From Bacteroides sp. (lineage in GTDB: Bacteria > Bacteroidota > Bacteroidia > Bacteroidales > Bacteroidaceae): DNA of 64,000 nucleotides. A program made the translations under genes and the position numbers. Under the pieces are notes generated by a model. The model searched no databases. It was not told the origin of the DNA and saw only the letters and a program-made list of their open reading frames with translations. Below are positions 9,279 through 17,580 of the stretch, in pieces (position 1 is the first letter of the stretch; each line of letters opens with the position of its first letter). The stretch is from contig NZ_JASLER010000080.1 of NCBI RefSeq assembly GCF_030151085.1, positions 18,164-82,163 of the forward strand, read 5' to 3'.

Positions 9279-9740
9279 CTATATAATTTCGATATCCTCT
9301 CTTGTTTGTTCCTTCTCGCAATAATGGCATCTGATTGTGCAATTATCCTTGTCTACTACATGGAATAAGGTCGGCATCGGCTCATTGTTTGTGATACACT
9401 TGGGGTTGGCACATTTTACGATACCACGTAATTCTTCCGGCAGACTAACTTCGCGCTTCTCTACTACTTCGTAATCGCGGATAATATTCAGCTTTACGTT
9501 AGGAGCTACAACGGCAATACGGTTAATTTCATCATCGCAGAAAAACTTATCGGCAATTTTGATGATGCCTTTCATCCCCAACTTCTTACTCTTAAGATTA
9601 AAGCCGATGGTGATGTTATTCTTCATGTGTTCCAATCCCAGTAAAGAGACTACCGTAAACAAATTCTCGGAAGGGATATGGTCGATAACAGTACCGTTTT
9701 CGAGTGCGGCAACCTGTAATTCTTGTTTCTTTTCGTTCAT
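9279..9740 (-). CDS. pyrI: Aspartate carbamoyltransferase regulatory chain
   Basis: Zinc-binding allosteric subunit of ATCase, which takes nucleotide effectors and holds the catalytic trimers together. The 153-residue length matches. An N-terminal nucleotide-binding domain (VAALENGTVIDHIPS and following) is followed by a four-cysteine zinc site: CANPKC near 110-115 and CHYC near 138-141. It starts 25 bp after pyrB, so the complex is made from one transcript. Confidence 0.97.
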   Translation of the reverse strand: MNEKKQELQVAALENGTVIDHIPSENLFTVVSLLGLEHMKNNITIGFNLKSKKLGMKGIIKIADKFFCDDEINRIAVVAPNVKLNIIRDYEVVEKREVSLPEELRGIVKCANPKCITNNEPMPTLFHVVDKDNCTIRCHYCEKEQTREDIEII

Positions 9741-9765
9741 TTTGATTGTATTTAATCACTAACCA

Positions 9766-10701
9766 CTAATCACTGATTCTCACTTCCTCCAGTGTAATAC
9801 CCAGTACATCGCAAAGAATTGCTTCGCGGGCATACAAGCCGTTTTGTGCCTGTTGGAAATAGTAGGCTTTCGGACTATCATCCACATCGTATGCTATCTC
9901 GTTGACGCGTGGTAGCGGATGCAGAATACTCAAGTTGGGGCGGGTGTGTTCCAACATCCTGTGGCGCAGGATATACACATTCTTCACGCGTTCGTATTCC
10001 ATGAGATCGGTGAAACGTTCACGTTGTACACGGGTCATGTAGAGAATGTCGGCATCAGCAATAACTTCTTCGGTGAACTCAGTGTGTTCCACGTACTTGA
10101 TGTTATGTTCGCGGCAATAAATCTTGTATTCTTCCGGCATTTTTAACTCATCAGGAGCAATGAAGTGGAAGGTAGGGTTGAAGTGGCGCATTGCCATCAG
10201 TAGGGAGTGGACGGTACGTCCATATTTCAAATCGCCTACCAAGAAGATATTCAGATTCTCCAAAGTACCTTGGGTTTTGTAGATGGAGTAAAGGTCAAGC
10301 ATCGTTTGTGAAGGATGCTGGTTGGCTCCGTCTCCGGCGTTGACAATGGGGATATGGGTTACTTCACTGGCATAGCGTGCGGCTCCTTCGAGATGGTGGC
10401 GCATCACGATGATATCGGCATAGCTGCTCACCATCTTGATGGTATCTTTTAGCGTTTCACCTTTCGATGAACTGGTAGCTTTCGGATCGCTGAAACCGAT
10501 GACACGTGCTCCAAGCCGGTTGGCAGCTGTCTCAAAACTAAGCCGGGTACGGGTAGATGGCTCGAAAAATAGGGTGGCGACTACTTTCCCGTCCAGTAAG
10601 TGCCGGTTAGGATGTGCTTCAAACTCTTTGGCCATTTCGATCATATAGAGAATTTTCTCCTTAGAATGTTCGGCAATGGTAACTAAACTTCTGTTTTCCA
10701 T
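9766..10701 (-). CDS. pyrB: Aspartate carbamoyltransferase catalytic chain
   Basis: Condenses carbamoyl phosphate with aspartate, the committed step of pyrimidine synthesis. The 311-residue protein shows the carbamoyl-phosphate motif FFEPSTRTRLSFE near 47-59, the loop with STRTR, KGET, the HP-x-Q motif in DGANQHPSQTMLD, and the C-terminal HPLPRVNEI aspartate loop. It is first in the run pyrB-pyrI-flavin reductase-PorT-like. Upstream on the minus strand only a weak -7 box (TAACTTTA, 10735-10742) is seen. No PyrR-type attenuator is evident. Confidence 0.98.
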   Translation of the reverse strand: MENRSLVTIAEHSKEKILYMIEMAKEFEAHPNRHLLDGKVVATLFFEPSTRTRLSFETAANRLGARVIGFSDPKATSSSKGETLKDTIKMVSSYADIIVMRHHLEGAARYASEVTHIPIVNAGDGANQHPSQTMLDLYSIYKTQGTLENLNIFLVGDLKYGRTVHSLLMAMRHFNPTFHFIAPDELKMPEEYKIYCREHNIKYVEHTEFTEEVIADADILYMTRVQRERFTDLMEYERVKNVYILRHRMLEHTRPNLSILHPLPRVNEIAYDVDDSPKAYYFQQAQNGLYAREAILCDVLGITLEEVRISD

Positions 10702-10801
10702 ATCGTTGAATTCTTTTTATACTTTTCGAGAGTGTAAAGTTACGGAAAATACATGGGCTCAGAAAATCTACGGGACTTTTTTTCATGGAAAATTATTGTT
10801 T

Positions 10802-10959
10802 TTCCGAATGACGCAGCTTACCGAGACAAACCACGCAGCCAATCGTCCTAGATGACGCAGCTCAAGTAGCGCGAGCTGTGTCATTTGCTTTGTTAAGCTG
10901 CGTGGTTTGTCTCGGTAAGCTGCGTCATTCGGAACGAGATGTTGCGTCATTCTCCGCTT
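10802..10959. repeat. 22-bp-period intergenic repeat cluster forming a 38-bp palindrome
   Basis: This lies in the 612-bp gap between pyrB and the penicillin-binding protein gene. Seven consecutive 22-bp units run from 10806 to 10959. The first three carry (G/C)ACGCAGC at the same offset (10810, 10832, 10854). The next four carry the reverse form GCTGCGT(C/G) or a close variant. Because orientation flips, the array folds into a perfect 38-bp inverted repeat (10802-10839 with 10897-10934). An inner 12-bp stem (10852-10863 with 10873-10884) has one G-T pair. No gene is seen in this gap. Confidence 0.85.
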
Positions 10960-11116
10960 GTCAGGAAGTGAAGAATAGAAGCAACAACATCAGTGTATTT
11001 CTTTTTTTCTTTTGTTGATGTTGTTATAATAATATATATAGTATAAATACATGGCATTTAATGGTGTTTTCTTTGATTTTCAACTGCTTACCCAATGTTA
11101 AAACAGTGTTAATACC

Positions 11117-11171
11117 GCCGATTCCTAAGCAAAAAAAGACGAAAAACGACAAAAAGCGTCGAGGAATCGGC
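11117..11171. other. Inverted repeat upstream of the penicillin-binding protein gene
   Basis: GCCGATTCCT at 11117-11126 pairs with AGGAATCGGC at 11162-11171. The A-rich loop between them holds a smaller GACG/CGTC pairing. It lies 100 bp upstream of the -7 box at 11271, so it is not in the predicted transcript. It could be an operator or a cruciform; function unknown. Confidence 0.5.
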
Positions 11172-11270
11172 TTATTTCAACACCTAAATACGAGCTAATT
11201 TTTGCCATAAAACATTTGTTAACATTCGAAAAAGATAAAGAAAAACAGGGACACATTCAATATATTTCCG

Positions 11271-11278
11271 TACCTTTG
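11271..11278 (+). promoter_or_regulatory. Bacteroides -7 box for the PBP-folK-kdsB-M16 operon
   Basis: TACCTTTG is an exact TAnnTTTG match 36 bp upstream of the ATG. No good TTTG is seen at -33. Confidence 0.55.
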
Positions 11279-11313
11279 TCCTAATATTAAAGAATGATTT
11301 TTAAGAATTGAGC

Positions 11314-13638
11314 ATGATAAAGAAAATCGTAAAAATCCTCTGGATTTTCATCGCACTCATTGCGCTGGTGTGTGTCATTATATTCTTCTCTATTTCAAAA
11401 GGTTGGGTGGGTTATATGCCTCCGGTAGAAGATTTGGAAAACCCTAACTATAAGTTTGCTACGGAAGTCCTTTCTGAAGATGGAAAAGTCCTTGGAACTT
11501 ATTCTTATAGCAAGGAGAACCGTGTTTACATAGGCTATGGAGATTTATCTCCTAATATTATCAACGCATTGATTGCTACTGAGGACGTACGTTTCACCGA
11601 ACATTCGGGTATTGACGCCAAAGCTCTGTTTCGTGCTTTAGTGAAACGTGGTGTTTTTATGCAGAAAAATGCAGGTGGAGGTAGTACCATTACCCAACAG
11701 CTTTCCAAACAGCTTTATTCGCCTAGTGCCGATAATATAATAGAACGTCTTTTCCAGAAACCTATCGAGTGGGTAATTGCTGTGAAGTTGGAGCGCTATT
11801 ATACCAAAGAGGAGATACTTACTATGTATCTGAATAAATTTGACTTCCTGAATAATGCAGTAGGTATAAAGACTGCTGCCTTCACTTATTTCGGTAGCGA
11901 ACCGAAAGATTTGAAAATTGAGGAAGCCGCTACTTTGATAGGTATGTGTAAGAATCCGTCACTTTATAATCCTGTTCGCTTTAACGAACGTTCGCGTGGA
12001 CGCCGCAATGTGGTACTCGACCAGATGCGTAAGGCAGGATATATCACTTCCGAAGAATGCGATTCATTGCAAGCGTTGCCGCTGAAGTTGGTTTATAACC
12101 GTGTAGACCATAAAGAAGGCATGGCCACTTATTTCCGTGAATATTTGCGTGGTGTATTGACTGCTAAGGAGCCTAATAAGTCTGATTATCGCGGCTGGCA
12201 AATGCAGAAATATTACGAAGATTCTCTCGACTGGGTGAATAATCCATTGTATGGCTGGTGTGAAAAGAATACCAAAAAGGACGGCAGCAAATACAACCTC
12301 TATACAGATGGTTTGAAAATTTATACTACAATCGACTCTCGTATGCAGAAGTATGCCGAAGATGCCGTAACCGAGCATCTGAAGGAACTTCAAGGTTATT
12401 TCTTTAAAGAAAAGAAAGGAGCAAAGAAGGCACCTTATACTTTCAGGTTAACTCAGGAACAAGTGGATGAGATCTTAGGACGTGCCATGAAGCAATCTGA
12501 TCGTTACCGTTCTATGAAAAGTGCAGGTGCTTCGGATGCTCAAATCAAGAAAGCGTTCGATACTCCGGAACAAATGTCCGTGTTCAGTTGGGAAGGAGAA
12601 AAAGATACCATTATGACTCCTATGGATTCTATCCGTTACTACAAATTCTTCCTCCGTGCCGGATTTATGTCTATGGACCCGCGTAGCGGACATGTAAAGG
12701 CATACGTAGGTGGTCCGAACTATCATTATTTCCAATACGATATGGCCATGGTAGGACGTCGCCAGGTGGGTTCTACAATTAAGCCTTATCTGTACACATT
12801 GGCTATGGAAAACGGTTTCTCTCCGTGTGATGAAGTTCGCCATGTGGAATACACTTTGATTGATGAGAACGGAAAACCTTGGACGCCGCGTAATGCCAAT
12901 AAAAAACGTTATGGCGAAATGGTAACCGTGAAGTGGGGGTTGGCTAATTCGGATAACTGGGTTACTGCTTATTTAATGAGTAAACTGAATCCATATAACC
13001 TTAAACGTTTGATTAACACCTTTGGTGTGCGTAATCGCGAAATAGTACCTTCTGTTTCACTCAGTTTAGGACCTTGTGAAATTTCAGTAGGTGAAATGGT
13101 AAGTGCTTATACTGCCTTCCCTAATAAAGGTATTAGAGTGGCACCGTTGTTTGTTACCCGTATAGAAGATAGTGACGGTAATGTATTGGCCACTTTCTCG
13201 CCCGAGATGCAAGAGGTTATCAGTGCTTCCAGTGCTTATAAAATGCTGGTAATGCTACGTGCTGTTGTTAACGAAGGTACCGGTGGACGTGTTCGCCGTC
13301 TGGGTGTAAAAGCAGATATGGGCGGTAAAACAGGTACTACCAACTTTAATGCCGACGGTTGGTTTATGGGCTTCACTCCATCGCTTGTTTCAGGTGTCTG
13401 GGTAGGAGGTGAAGACCGTGATATCCACTTTGACACTATGTTGCATGGTCAAGGCGCTTCGATGGCATTGCCTATCTGGGCTAAATATATGGTAAAAGTT
13501 TTTGGCGACAAGTCTTTAGGATATGATGAGAATGAAAGGTTCCAATTGCCCGAAGGATTTGATCCATGTAAAGATACACCGGAAGAAAATACAAACGTCG
13601 AGGAACCGATAGGGGGACTTGACGAACTGTTTAATTGA
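11314..13638 (+). CDS. Bifunctional penicillin-binding protein 1A (transglycosylase/transpeptidase)
   Basis: Polymerises lipid II and crosslinks peptidoglycan in the periplasm. The 774-residue protein has one N-terminal membrane anchor (about 5-28). A GT51 domain follows, with the catalytic Glu in ATEDVRFTEHSGID (about Glu90) and GGSTITQQLSKQL. The transpeptidase has Ser487 in STIKP, the SDN motif in ANSDNW and KTGT (672-675). The ATG at 11314 is preferred over a TTG two codons earlier. It heads a run with folK, kdsB and an M16 homologue, spaced 15, 19 and 3 bp, which links wall and LPS precursor synthesis. Its TGA stop is in the same frame as folK. Confidence 0.96.
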   Translation: MIKKIVKILWIFIALIALVCVIIFFSISKGWVGYMPPVEDLENPNYKFATEVLSEDGKVLGTYSYSKENRVYIGYGDLSPNIINALIATEDVRFTEHSGIDAKALFRALVKRGVFMQKNAGGGSTITQQLSKQLYSPSADNIIERLFQKPIEWVIAVKLERYYTKEEILTMYLNKFDFLNNAVGIKTAAFTYFGSEPKDLKIEEAATLIGMCKNPSLYNPVRFNERSRGRRNVVLDQMRKAGYITSEECDSLQALPLKLVYNRVDHKEGMATYFREYLRGVLTAKEPNKSDYRGWQMQKYYEDSLDWVNNPLYGWCEKNTKKDGSKYNLYTDGLKIYTTIDSRMQKYAEDAVTEHLKELQGYFFKEKKGAKKAPYTFRLTQEQVDEILGRAMKQSDRYRSMKSAGASDAQIKKAFDTPEQMSVFSWEGEKDTIMTPMDSIRYYKFFLRAGFMSMDPRSGHVKAYVGGPNYHYFQYDMAMVGRRQVGSTIKPYLYTLAMENGFSPCDEVRHVEYTLIDENGKPWTPRNANKKRYGEMVTVKWGLANSDNWVTAYLMSKLNPYNLKRLINTFGVRNREIVPSVSLSLGPCEISVGEMVSAYTAFPNKGIRVAPLFVTRIEDSDGNVLATFSPEMQEVISASSAYKMLVMLRAVVNEGTGGRVRRLGVKADMGGKTGTTNFNADGWFMGFTPSLVSGVWVGGEDRDIHFDTMLHGQGASMALPIWAKYMVKVFGDKSLGYDENERFQLPEGFDPCKDTPEENTNVEEPIGGLDELFN

Positions 13639-13653
13639 TTTGAAAATAGAGAA

Positions 13654-14031
13654 GTGGTTTATACTATCAGCATCGGCAGTAACGAACAACGGAGAGATAA
13701 TTTGGCATTAGCTCGTAAGAGGTTATCCGAACTTTTCCCTGGAATCCATTTCTCAAAAGAGGAAGAGACGAAGCCTTTGTTCTTTCAACGTCCGAATCTG
13801 TTTTCCAATCAGGTGGCACAATTTTCTTCTGCACGTAATGCAGAGGAGGTTATTGCGCAATTAAAGTCAATTGAGCGAGAAGCAGGAAGAACTCCAAACG
13901 AAAAAAAACAAGAAATCGTTCGTTTGGATATAGACCTGTTATCCTGTGACACTCAAGTTTATAAGTCCGAAGACTTGAAACGCGACTATATACTCCGGGG
14001 GCTGAAAGAACTGGAATTAATTCAATCGTAA
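13654..14031 (+). CDS. folK: HPPK-like 2-amino-4-hydroxy-6-hydroxymethyldihydropteridine diphosphokinase
   Basis: Folate-pathway pyrophosphokinase family. The 125-residue protein begins with the family start VYTISIGSN, followed by R-x(4)-LALARKRL, an LFSNQVAQF segment and the conserved C-terminal LDIDLL. It is shorter than the usual ~160 residues: the central region is compressed and the C-terminal domain present in larger HPPKs is missing, so activity is not certain. The start used is GTG at 13654. No ATG precedes it in this frame before the TGA of the upstream gene, five codons earlier. Confidence 0.75.
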   Translation: MVYTISIGSNEQRRDNLALARKRLSELFPGIHFSKEEETKPLFFQRPNLFSNQVAQFSSARNAEEVIAQLKSIEREAGRTPNEKKQEIVRLDIDLLSCDTQVYKSEDLKRDYILRGLKELELIQS

Positions 14032-14050
14032 TTTGTAATTAGTAATCATA

Positions 14051-14806
14051 ATGAAGTTTTTAGGAATCATTCCCGCCCGTTATGCGTCTACGCGCTTTCC
14101 TGCTAAACCATTGGCAATGTTAGGCGGAAAAACTGTAATACAACGAGTCTACGAACAGGTAGCAGGCATTCTTGATGATGCTTACGTAGCTACTGACGAC
14201 GAGCGTATAGAAGCCGCAGTGAAAGCATTTGGCGGTAAAGTGGTAATGACTTCCGTTCATCATAAAAGCGGTACGGATCGTTGCTATGAAGCTTGTACCA
14301 AGATAGACGGGAAGTTTGATGTCGTTGTAAACATTCAGGGAGACGAACCATTTATCCAGCCTTCACAGTTGCAGGCCATCAAAGCATGTTTTGATGACGC
14401 TACCACACAGATAGCTACATTGGTGAAACCTTTTACCTCTGACAACAGCTTTGCTGCCTTGGAAAATGTAAATTCTCCGAAAGTAGTATTGAATAAGAAT
14501 ATGAACGCCTTGTATTTCAGCCGTTCTATTATTCCCTATCAACGTAATGCTGAAAAAGCAGACTGGCTGAAAAAACATACTTATTATAAGCACATCGGCT
14601 TGTATGCTTATCGTGTGGAAGTATTGAAGGAAATCACGTCTTTACCTCAATCACCCTTGGAATTAGCCGAGTCATTGGAGCAATTACGTTGGTTAGAGAA
14701 TGGCTACACGATCAAAGCCGGTATAACTGAAGTTGAAACCATTGGCATCGATACTCCGCAGGACTTAGAGCAGGCGGAGCAATTTCTTAAAACTTGTGCC
14801 TTATAA
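14051..14806 (+). CDS. kdsB: 3-deoxy-manno-octulosonate cytidylyltransferase
   Basis: Activates Kdo as CMP-Kdo for lipid A/LPS core synthesis in the cytosol. The 251-residue protein starts with the nucleotide-binding segment IIPARYASTRFPAKPLAMLGGK and carries VVNIQGDEPFI, the HIGLYAYR motif and a PLELAESLEQLRWLE stretch, all characteristic of KdsB. It follows folK by 19 bp and precedes the M16 gene by 3 bp. Confidence 0.98.
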   Translation: MKFLGIIPARYASTRFPAKPLAMLGGKTVIQRVYEQVAGILDDAYVATDDERIEAAVKAFGGKVVMTSVHHKSGTDRCYEACTKIDGKFDVVVNIQGDEPFIQPSQLQAIKACFDDATTQIATLVKPFTSDNSFAALENVNSPKVVLNKNMNALYFSRSIIPYQRNAEKADWLKKHTYYKHIGLYAYRVEVLKEITSLPQSPLELAESLEQLRWLENGYTIKAGITEVETIGIDTPQDLEQAEQFLKTCAL

Positions 14807-14809
14807 ATT

Positions 14810-16111
14810 ATGAGTCAATTGTCTGTGAACAGAACTATCCAGCCCGAGATCTTAGAACCGGAGCAACTTGCTATACAAATGCCGGAACATCAGATATTAC
14901 CTAACGGTGTATCTTTGAATATAATCAATGCCGGCGAGAATGAAGTAATACGTATTGATCTCTTGATAAAAGGAGGGAGATGGCAACAATCTCAACCTCT
15001 ACAAGCATTGTTCACAAACCGAATGTTGCGTGAAGGAACCAGTCGTTATTCTGCTGCCGAAATTGCAGAAAAACTGGATTATTATGGAGCTTGGTTAGAA
15101 CTGTCCAGCGCATCCGAATATGATTTTATCACACTCTATTCTTTAAATAAATACTTGCCTCAGACATTGGACGTACTGGAATCCATTGTAAAGGAGCCCT
15201 TGTTTCCTGAAAAAGAACTAGATGTAATCGTTAATAATAATATCCAGCAGTTTCTTATAAATACCTCTAAAGTCGATTTTTTAGCGCATCGTGGGTTAGT
15301 AAAAGCCATCTATGGCGAACATCATCCTAGTGGACATTTGGTGCAAGAGGAAGATTACCACCGCATCAATCCTATTCTATTGCGTGAATTTTATACTCAG
15401 AACTATCATTCTAATAATTGCAGCATCTATCTATCGGGAAAGGTCGATGGCGATTCAATCCGTAGAATAGAATCTATTTTTGGAACAGAACCTTTCGGAA
15501 CAGACTTCCGTATTCCCGAAGAGAAGACTTTTACGCCTGTCACTTCTGCCGAAAAACGGATTTTTATTGAGCGTCCCGATGCATTACAGAGTGCGGTACG
15601 TATGGGAATGCTTTCACTCGACCGCCAACATCCCGATTATTTGAAAGCACGTGTACTGATTACTTTGTTCGGAGGCTATTTTGGAAGTCGTCTCATGTCC
15701 AATATTCGTGAGGAGAAAGGATATACATACGGTATCTCTGCCGGCATCATGCCCTATCCGGGGCAGGGAGTACTGACCATAAATGCCGAGACTGCTAATG
15801 AATTTGTAGAACCTTTGATCAGTGAGGTCTATAATGAAATAGATCGCCTTCAGAATGAGTTGGTTTCCGACGAAGAGTTTTCTACAGTGAAGAATTATAT
15901 GTTGGGAGATATGTGTCGTAGTTACGAATCGCCTTTTTCACTGGCGGACGCATGGATCTTTGTTCAGACTTCGGGGCTGAAAGATTCGTATTTTACCGAT
16001 GCCCTTAATGCTGTAAAAGCAGTTACTCCACAGGAAGTTCGTGAACTTGCCCAACGACATTTATGCAAAGAGAATTTAAAAGAAGTCGTGTCCGGCAAAA
16101 AAATGTCATAA
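14810..16111 (+). CDS. M16 (insulinase) family protein lacking the zinc-binding motif
   Basis: A 433-residue M16B-fold protein. In active members the motif HxxEH stands where this protein has L67-F-T-N-R71, followed by an otherwise well-aligned M-L-x-x-G-T, so both zinc histidines and the catalytic Glu are missing. The downstream glutamate region is also changed. The C-terminal substrate-side motif survives as NIREEKGYTYGISAG (about 300-314). This matches the non-catalytic subunit of paired M16 peptidases, which needs an HxxEH partner that is not in the window. There is no signal peptide. It starts 3 bp after kdsB. Confidence 0.85.
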   Translation: MSQLSVNRTIQPEILEPEQLAIQMPEHQILPNGVSLNIINAGENEVIRIDLLIKGGRWQQSQPLQALFTNRMLREGTSRYSAAEIAEKLDYYGAWLELSSASEYDFITLYSLNKYLPQTLDVLESIVKEPLFPEKELDVIVNNNIQQFLINTSKVDFLAHRGLVKAIYGEHHPSGHLVQEEDYHRINPILLREFYTQNYHSNNCSIYLSGKVDGDSIRRIESIFGTEPFGTDFRIPEEKTFTPVTSAEKRIFIERPDALQSAVRMGMLSLDRQHPDYLKARVLITLFGGYFGSRLMSNIREEKGYTYGISAGIMPYPGQGVLTINAETANEFVEPLISEVYNEIDRLQNELVSDEEFSTVKNYMLGDMCRSYESPFSLADAWIFVQTSGLKDSYFTDALNAVKAVTPQEVRELAQRHLCKENLKEVVSGKKMS

Positions 16112-16129
16112 AAAGCGTAAACTACTACG

Positions 16130-16157
16130 TTGTTTTAGCAGATAAATTGTATCTTTG
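16130..16157 (+). promoter_or_regulatory. Bacteroides promoter for the MORN-repeat gene
   Basis: -7 box TATCTTTG at 16150-16157 with TTG at 16130-16132, 17 bp upstream. It implies a ~135-nt leader. Confidence 0.6.
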
Positions 16158-16240
16158 TGCATAAGACTTTAGGTAGGTGTAACGTTTAGTGCCCTTTTTA
16201 CGTCTTTTAATCACAGGTTGTTCTTTTGTGAACCTTACGG

Positions 16241-16266
16241 AAACGGTGCATACATCGGCATCGTTT
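16241..16266 (+). other. Leader hairpin before the MORN gene
   Basis: AAACGGTGC (16241-16249) can pair with GCATCGTTT (16258-16266) with one mismatch, followed by a T-rich stretch. It lies in the predicted 5' leader and looks like a weak attenuator. It may be chance. Confidence 0.3.
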
Positions 16267-16297
16267 TAATTTTTAATTTTTTAAATTTGAATAGTCA

Positions 16298-17455
16298 ATG
16301 AAATATCTATATACTGCACTGATTCTGGCATTTTTGTGTCAAGGGGGAGCTACTGCCCAAGAAAAAAAAGAGGGTTTTCTTGATAAAGTAAAAAACACAT
16401 TCTCTTCTGAAATAAAAATTGGTACTTATACTTTTAAAGATGGTTCCGTATACACCGGCGAGATAAAAGGGCGTAAACCAAGCGGAAAAGGAAAAACCGT
16501 CTTCAAGAATGGTGATGTATACGAAGGAGAATATCTAAAAGGTAAACGTGAGGGTTTTGGCTCTTTTATGTTTACGGATGGCGAGAAGTATGAAGGACAA
16601 TGGTTTCAGGATCAGCAGCACGGAAAAGGTATTTATTACTTTATGAATAATAACCGTTACGACGGTATGTGGTTTCAGGACTACCAGCACGGAAAAGGTA
16701 TCATGTATTATTATAACGGCGATACATACGATGGTGACTGGATAAACGATAAACGCGAAGGTAAAGGTACATATACCTGGAAAAATGGTTCTCAGTATGT
16801 AGGTTCATGGAAAAAAGATAAGAAGGACGGTGAAGGTACATTAACCTGGAATGATGGGAGCAAATATGAAGGCCAATGGAAGAATGACGTCCGCGATGGC
16901 AAAGGAACTTTTGAATATGCTAATGGCGATAAATATGTAGGTGATTGGCAGGATGACATGCAACACGGTAAAGGCATCTACTTCTTTCATACAGGCGATC
17001 GATACGAGGGTTCATACGTGCAAGGTGAGCGTACCGGAGAAGGTATCTATTACCATGCCAGTGGCAACAAGTATGTAGGAGGCTTCAAAGATGGCAAGCA
17101 AGAGGGACATGGTATATTCACTTGGGCAAGCGGTGCCGTTTACGAAGGAGACTGGAAGAATAATGAACGTGATGGACGCGGTACTTACAAATGGAATGTA
17201 GGCGATTCATACGAAGGTGAATGGAAAAATAATAAATTCAACGGTCAGGGAACTTTAATTCTGACTGATGGAACAAAATATAAAGGTGGCTTTGTGAATG
17301 GTTTGGAAGAAGGTAGTGGCGTACAAGAAGATAAAAACGGTAATCGCTACGAAGGCTTCTTCAAACAAGGAAAGAAACACGGTCCATTTGTGGAAACTGA
17401 TAAGAATGGAAAGGTAGTACGCAAAGGCACTTATAAAATGGGAAAACTTGATTGA
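16298..17455 (+). CDS. Exported MORN-repeat protein (about 14 repeats)
   Basis: A 385-residue protein with a Sec signal peptide (about 1-20, ending GGATAQ) followed almost entirely by 23-residue MORN repeats of the form Y-x-G-x-(W/Y)-x-(N/D)-x-x-x-(D/H)-G-x-G-x-(Y/F). I count about 14 from residue 45 to the end. MORN repeats form an elongated beta-meander and usually act in protein or lipid contacts. Codon and repeat identity are high in places but the repeats are not perfect DNA copies. It has its own promoter and ends at a strong bidirectional terminator. Binding partner and exact location (periplasm or surface) are unknown. Confidence 0.9.
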   Translation: MKYLYTALILAFLCQGGATAQEKKEGFLDKVKNTFSSEIKIGTYTFKDGSVYTGEIKGRKPSGKGKTVFKNGDVYEGEYLKGKREGFGSFMFTDGEKYEGQWFQDQQHGKGIYYFMNNNRYDGMWFQDYQHGKGIMYYYNGDTYDGDWINDKREGKGTYTWKNGSQYVGSWKKDKKDGEGTLTWNDGSKYEGQWKNDVRDGKGTFEYANGDKYVGDWQDDMQHGKGIYFFHTGDRYEGSYVQGERTGEGIYYHASGNKYVGGFKDGKQEGHGIFTWASGAVYEGDWKNNERDGRGTYKWNVGDSYEGEWKNNKFNGQGTLILTDGTKYKGGFVNGLEEGSGVQEDKNGNRYEGFFKQGKKHGPFVETDKNGKVVRKGTYKMGKLD

Positions 17456-17488
17456 TTTCCAACGGGAAATCAATAATTATAAATTGAG

Positions 17489-17548
17489 AATTAAAAATTA
17501 AAGGCTGCGCAATGTTCGTTTGAACTGCGCAGCCTTTAATTTTTAATT
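17489..17548. terminator. Bidirectional terminator between MORN gene and prs
   Basis: A perfect 23-bp inverted repeat: 17489-17511 with 17526-17548. The GC core is GGCTGCGCA/TGCGCAGCC with A/T flanks that give U-tracts in both directions. The core is shared with the fhs/glyA terminator at 6417-6447, and both are preceded by AATTGAGAATT. Confidence 0.9.
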
Positions 17549-17580
17549 TCTAATTCTTAATTTCTAAACGCACTCTGCGT

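Noticed and set aside
10806..10959. CRISPR-like array
   Set aside because: Units are contiguous, 22 bp, degenerate and change orientation; there are no spacers between conserved repeats and no cas genes anywhere in the window.
13636..13638. Stop-codon readthrough giving a PBP-folK fusion
   Set aside because: The two proteins would lie on different sides of the membrane, and folK has its own plausible GTG start.
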